A stretch of DNA of 64,000 nucleotides, taken from NCBI RefSeq assembly GCF_900496995.4, contig NC_044014.1, positions 10,077,001 through 10,141,000 on the forward strand, in the 5' to 3' direction. Positions 62,201 to 64,000 of this stretch are shown here, piece by piece (within the stretch, counting starts at the first letter, position 1; each line of letters opens with the position of its first letter). Origin of the DNA: Aquila chrysaetos chrysaetos (lineage: Eukaryota > Chordata > Aves > Accipitriformes > Accipitridae). A program made the translations under genes and the position numbers. A model generated the notes under the pieces. That model was given only the letters and a program-made list of their open reading frames with translations. It was not told where the DNA came from and did not search any database.

Positions 62201-64000
62201 ATGGTCTTAGCGCTCCCATCAACTGCTTAACTTCTTCGCCCTCCAGCGCTGGGTTATGAAAGAAACAAGTTCTCAGGCACAGAGTGACCCAGGCACCCCA
62301 GGATGGAAAATTCAACGTGACTAGACACTTGGTGCTACAAGTCCAGTCCTGCTCCCACCATAGTGGCCCCTGAAGAGCTGGTCCTGCTGTAAGATGGAAG
62401 TGTGATGGCTGAGTCACTGAGCAGTGTGGAGACGTGGTTTCTCTTAAGGTGTTTTTGCTGAATGAAAGATTTGCATCAACCTTGGCCGGCCTCTCCTTTT
62501 CTTTAAATGATGCAATAAATTAGACAGTGATAAGGGGCCAAAGGGAACATTGAAATTCCAGTGGCATTTCTAGGAACTGCCCGACACGCTCCAAGTTCCT
62601 CGCAGCAACCTGCTGGCTGGCCTGCAGGAGGGAAGCGGCTGGCTACAGCGAGGCACGTACGTGGGATGGCTGTTCGTCCCTGGGAAACAAACCAAAAAAG
62701 CCCTCAGCGCATCTCAGGTTACACTGTCAGCTCCCCAAACCTGAAGGTAGACGGTCCTGTGGTTAAGGCTTTCTGCTGAGGATTCATTACACTCTCTTTC
62801 TAGTCCCTGCACTGACAAAGGGAGCACCAGCAAGGAAGTACCTTTGTAAATATTAGTATGTCCCCTAATGGGGCCTGAAGTACTGGATGAATCCATTTGA
62901 GAAGATTTCCATAGGCCCTGCTTGGTGCAGCTCTCCATAAGCAACACACAGATGGAGAAGGCCAGTTCCTTGCAGGGAAGCAGGGGCATCATCTAATGTT
63001 CCCTCATGATGGTGCTGTCTGAAGGGCGATGGAGGGTAAGCCACATTTCTGCAGGACACTAAGGATGGCTTCTCCCGTAGCACCGAATGGGCACATCAAT
63101 GTCTCGCCAGAGCATGGGGCATTGATGAACCAGTCCCCATGCCTGGTCTGATGGAGGTGTTTCCAGCAGATGTTCCGGGAGGGAAAGCAATCCATAGTAT
63201 TGAATGTGATGCTGGAGATCGTATGCGTGATAAGAGATAGCATGATGCAAATCTGTCTGAAATCACTGCTTGAATTGTACTGAGTGTGTGCAAGAAAATG
63301 GCTCTCCTGAGGTCACCAGAAAATTTTGGGCAAACATAGATTAAGCACCTGGTGTCGCCAGCTCACCACTGATCCACTCTCTCCCCGGTGTGCAAGGTGA
63401 CATCGCTGGTCTTTATTGCAGGTGCTCCTCTATTGACTTAATTTGCTGAAAGTCCAGCCACATAGAAGCATGTCTGGTTGGGTACCTCAGGCAGGAGGGA
63501 CTCTAAATAATGCACTGCAGCCAGACACTGCACTATGGAGAGCTTGTGTCTGGCTCAGTTCAGGATGGACACAGACAGCACAGATAACCTTTCGTGGCTG
63601 GACTCGTTCTCCTGCAGGTCTTGTGCTCTCTTGATCAGTGTATGACTCCAACTCCAGTTCTCGGCAGTGTTGTCCTCAAGAGGAAGTGTGGGAGTTGTGT
63701 GGTCTGGTTTGTGTTTGCTGTACAATGGGCTTTTTATTTTTCGTAACTTCAGTGACCTCACACCAATTTGGAGATTTCTCTTCCCATTACTTTCTCTCTG
63801 TTCCGGAACTTGCTTTTCTCCTGGATAGTTGCCATTTTCCTGCTGGAGAAGGGTACTAGAGTGGTAGAAAGAGCATGATTCATATTTGGGAATTCAGGGG
63901 GGAAAATTAGCAGCCACTAATGAGTGAGTGCAGCATGGGAATGTGCCACGAATTAACAGCCAGGAAAACAACCTAAAGGCACTGGCTGTATTCAATGACA
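53280..64000. other. Intergenic region downstream of DCLRE1A
   Basis: I found no splice-bounded exon of a known family on either strand. Mostly unique-looking sequence with GC-richer patches near 57860-58460 and 60690-61090, a purine-rich stretch near 55818-55852 and the pentanucleotide microsatellite near 59434. In human the next gene in this direction is PLEKHS1, as I recall, transcribed towards DCLRE1A; I could not recognise any of its exons here. Confidence 0.55.
59434..59600 (+). repeat. (TTTTC)n pentanucleotide microsatellite, about 165 bp
   Basis: About twenty uninterrupted TTTTC units run to roughly 59535, then units lengthened to TTTTTC mix with the basic unit. The opposite strand is pure purine, (GAAAA)n. 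It produces long Phe/Ser/Leu and Lys/Arg/Glu open frames on the two strands that are not genes. Confidence 0.96.

Noticed and set aside
1-64000. Bacterial-type systems such as operons, CRISPR arrays or phage modules
   Set aside because: Spliced vertebrate genes, CR1 and CpG-island features show this is animal nuclear DNA. No regularly spaced repeat array or gene cluster was seen.

Overview
This is vertebrate nuclear DNA, almost certainly from a bird. Genes are split into short exons inside AT-rich introns. There is an old CR1 LINE of the kind that dominates bird genomes, an LTR relic of avian endogenous-retrovirus type, and a CpG island at a shared promoter. I recognised two complete protein-coding genes, both by protein family. 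Species is not decidable by eye; the gene order suits a chicken-like genome.

Layout. Positions 1-3820 are the 3' flank (probable long 3' UTR) of NHLRC2. NHLRC2 lies on the minus strand from its start codon at 33379 to its stop at 3821, in 11 coding exons whose phases join into a 724-residue protein: a thioredoxin-like domain, an NHL beta-propeller and a C-terminal beta domain. From about 33020 to 34330 a CpG island separates NHLRC2 from DCLRE1A (SNM1A), which runs the other way. It carries a 41-bp GC-rich tandem repeat, a 16-G run and an E2F-like site. DCLRE1A occupies 34624-52666 on the plus strand in 9 coding exons that join in frame into 998 residues: a UBZ4 zinc finger, a PCNA-binding PIP box and a metallo-beta-lactamase/beta-CASP nuclease domain with every catalytic motif present. 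From about 53280 to 64000 I see no gene, only a large (TTTTC)n microsatellite and scattered GC-rich patches.

The genes share an upstream region but not, as far as is known, a pathway. SNM1A is a 5'-3' exonuclease for interstrand crosslink repair. NHLRC2 is an essential protein, mutated in human FINCA disease. Head-to-head order, with divergent transcription from one CpG island, matches the human locus as I recall it.

The most useful observations are a probable GC-AG intron in NHLRC2 with a competing canonical splice choice nearby, the tandem repeat inside the shared promoter, an antisense LTR in NHLRC2 intron 10, and an internally deleted CR1 in DCLRE1A intron 3. I found no sign of an undescribed biological system. 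Human comparisons are from memory; exon boundaries were read by hand from splice sites, reading phase and family similarity.
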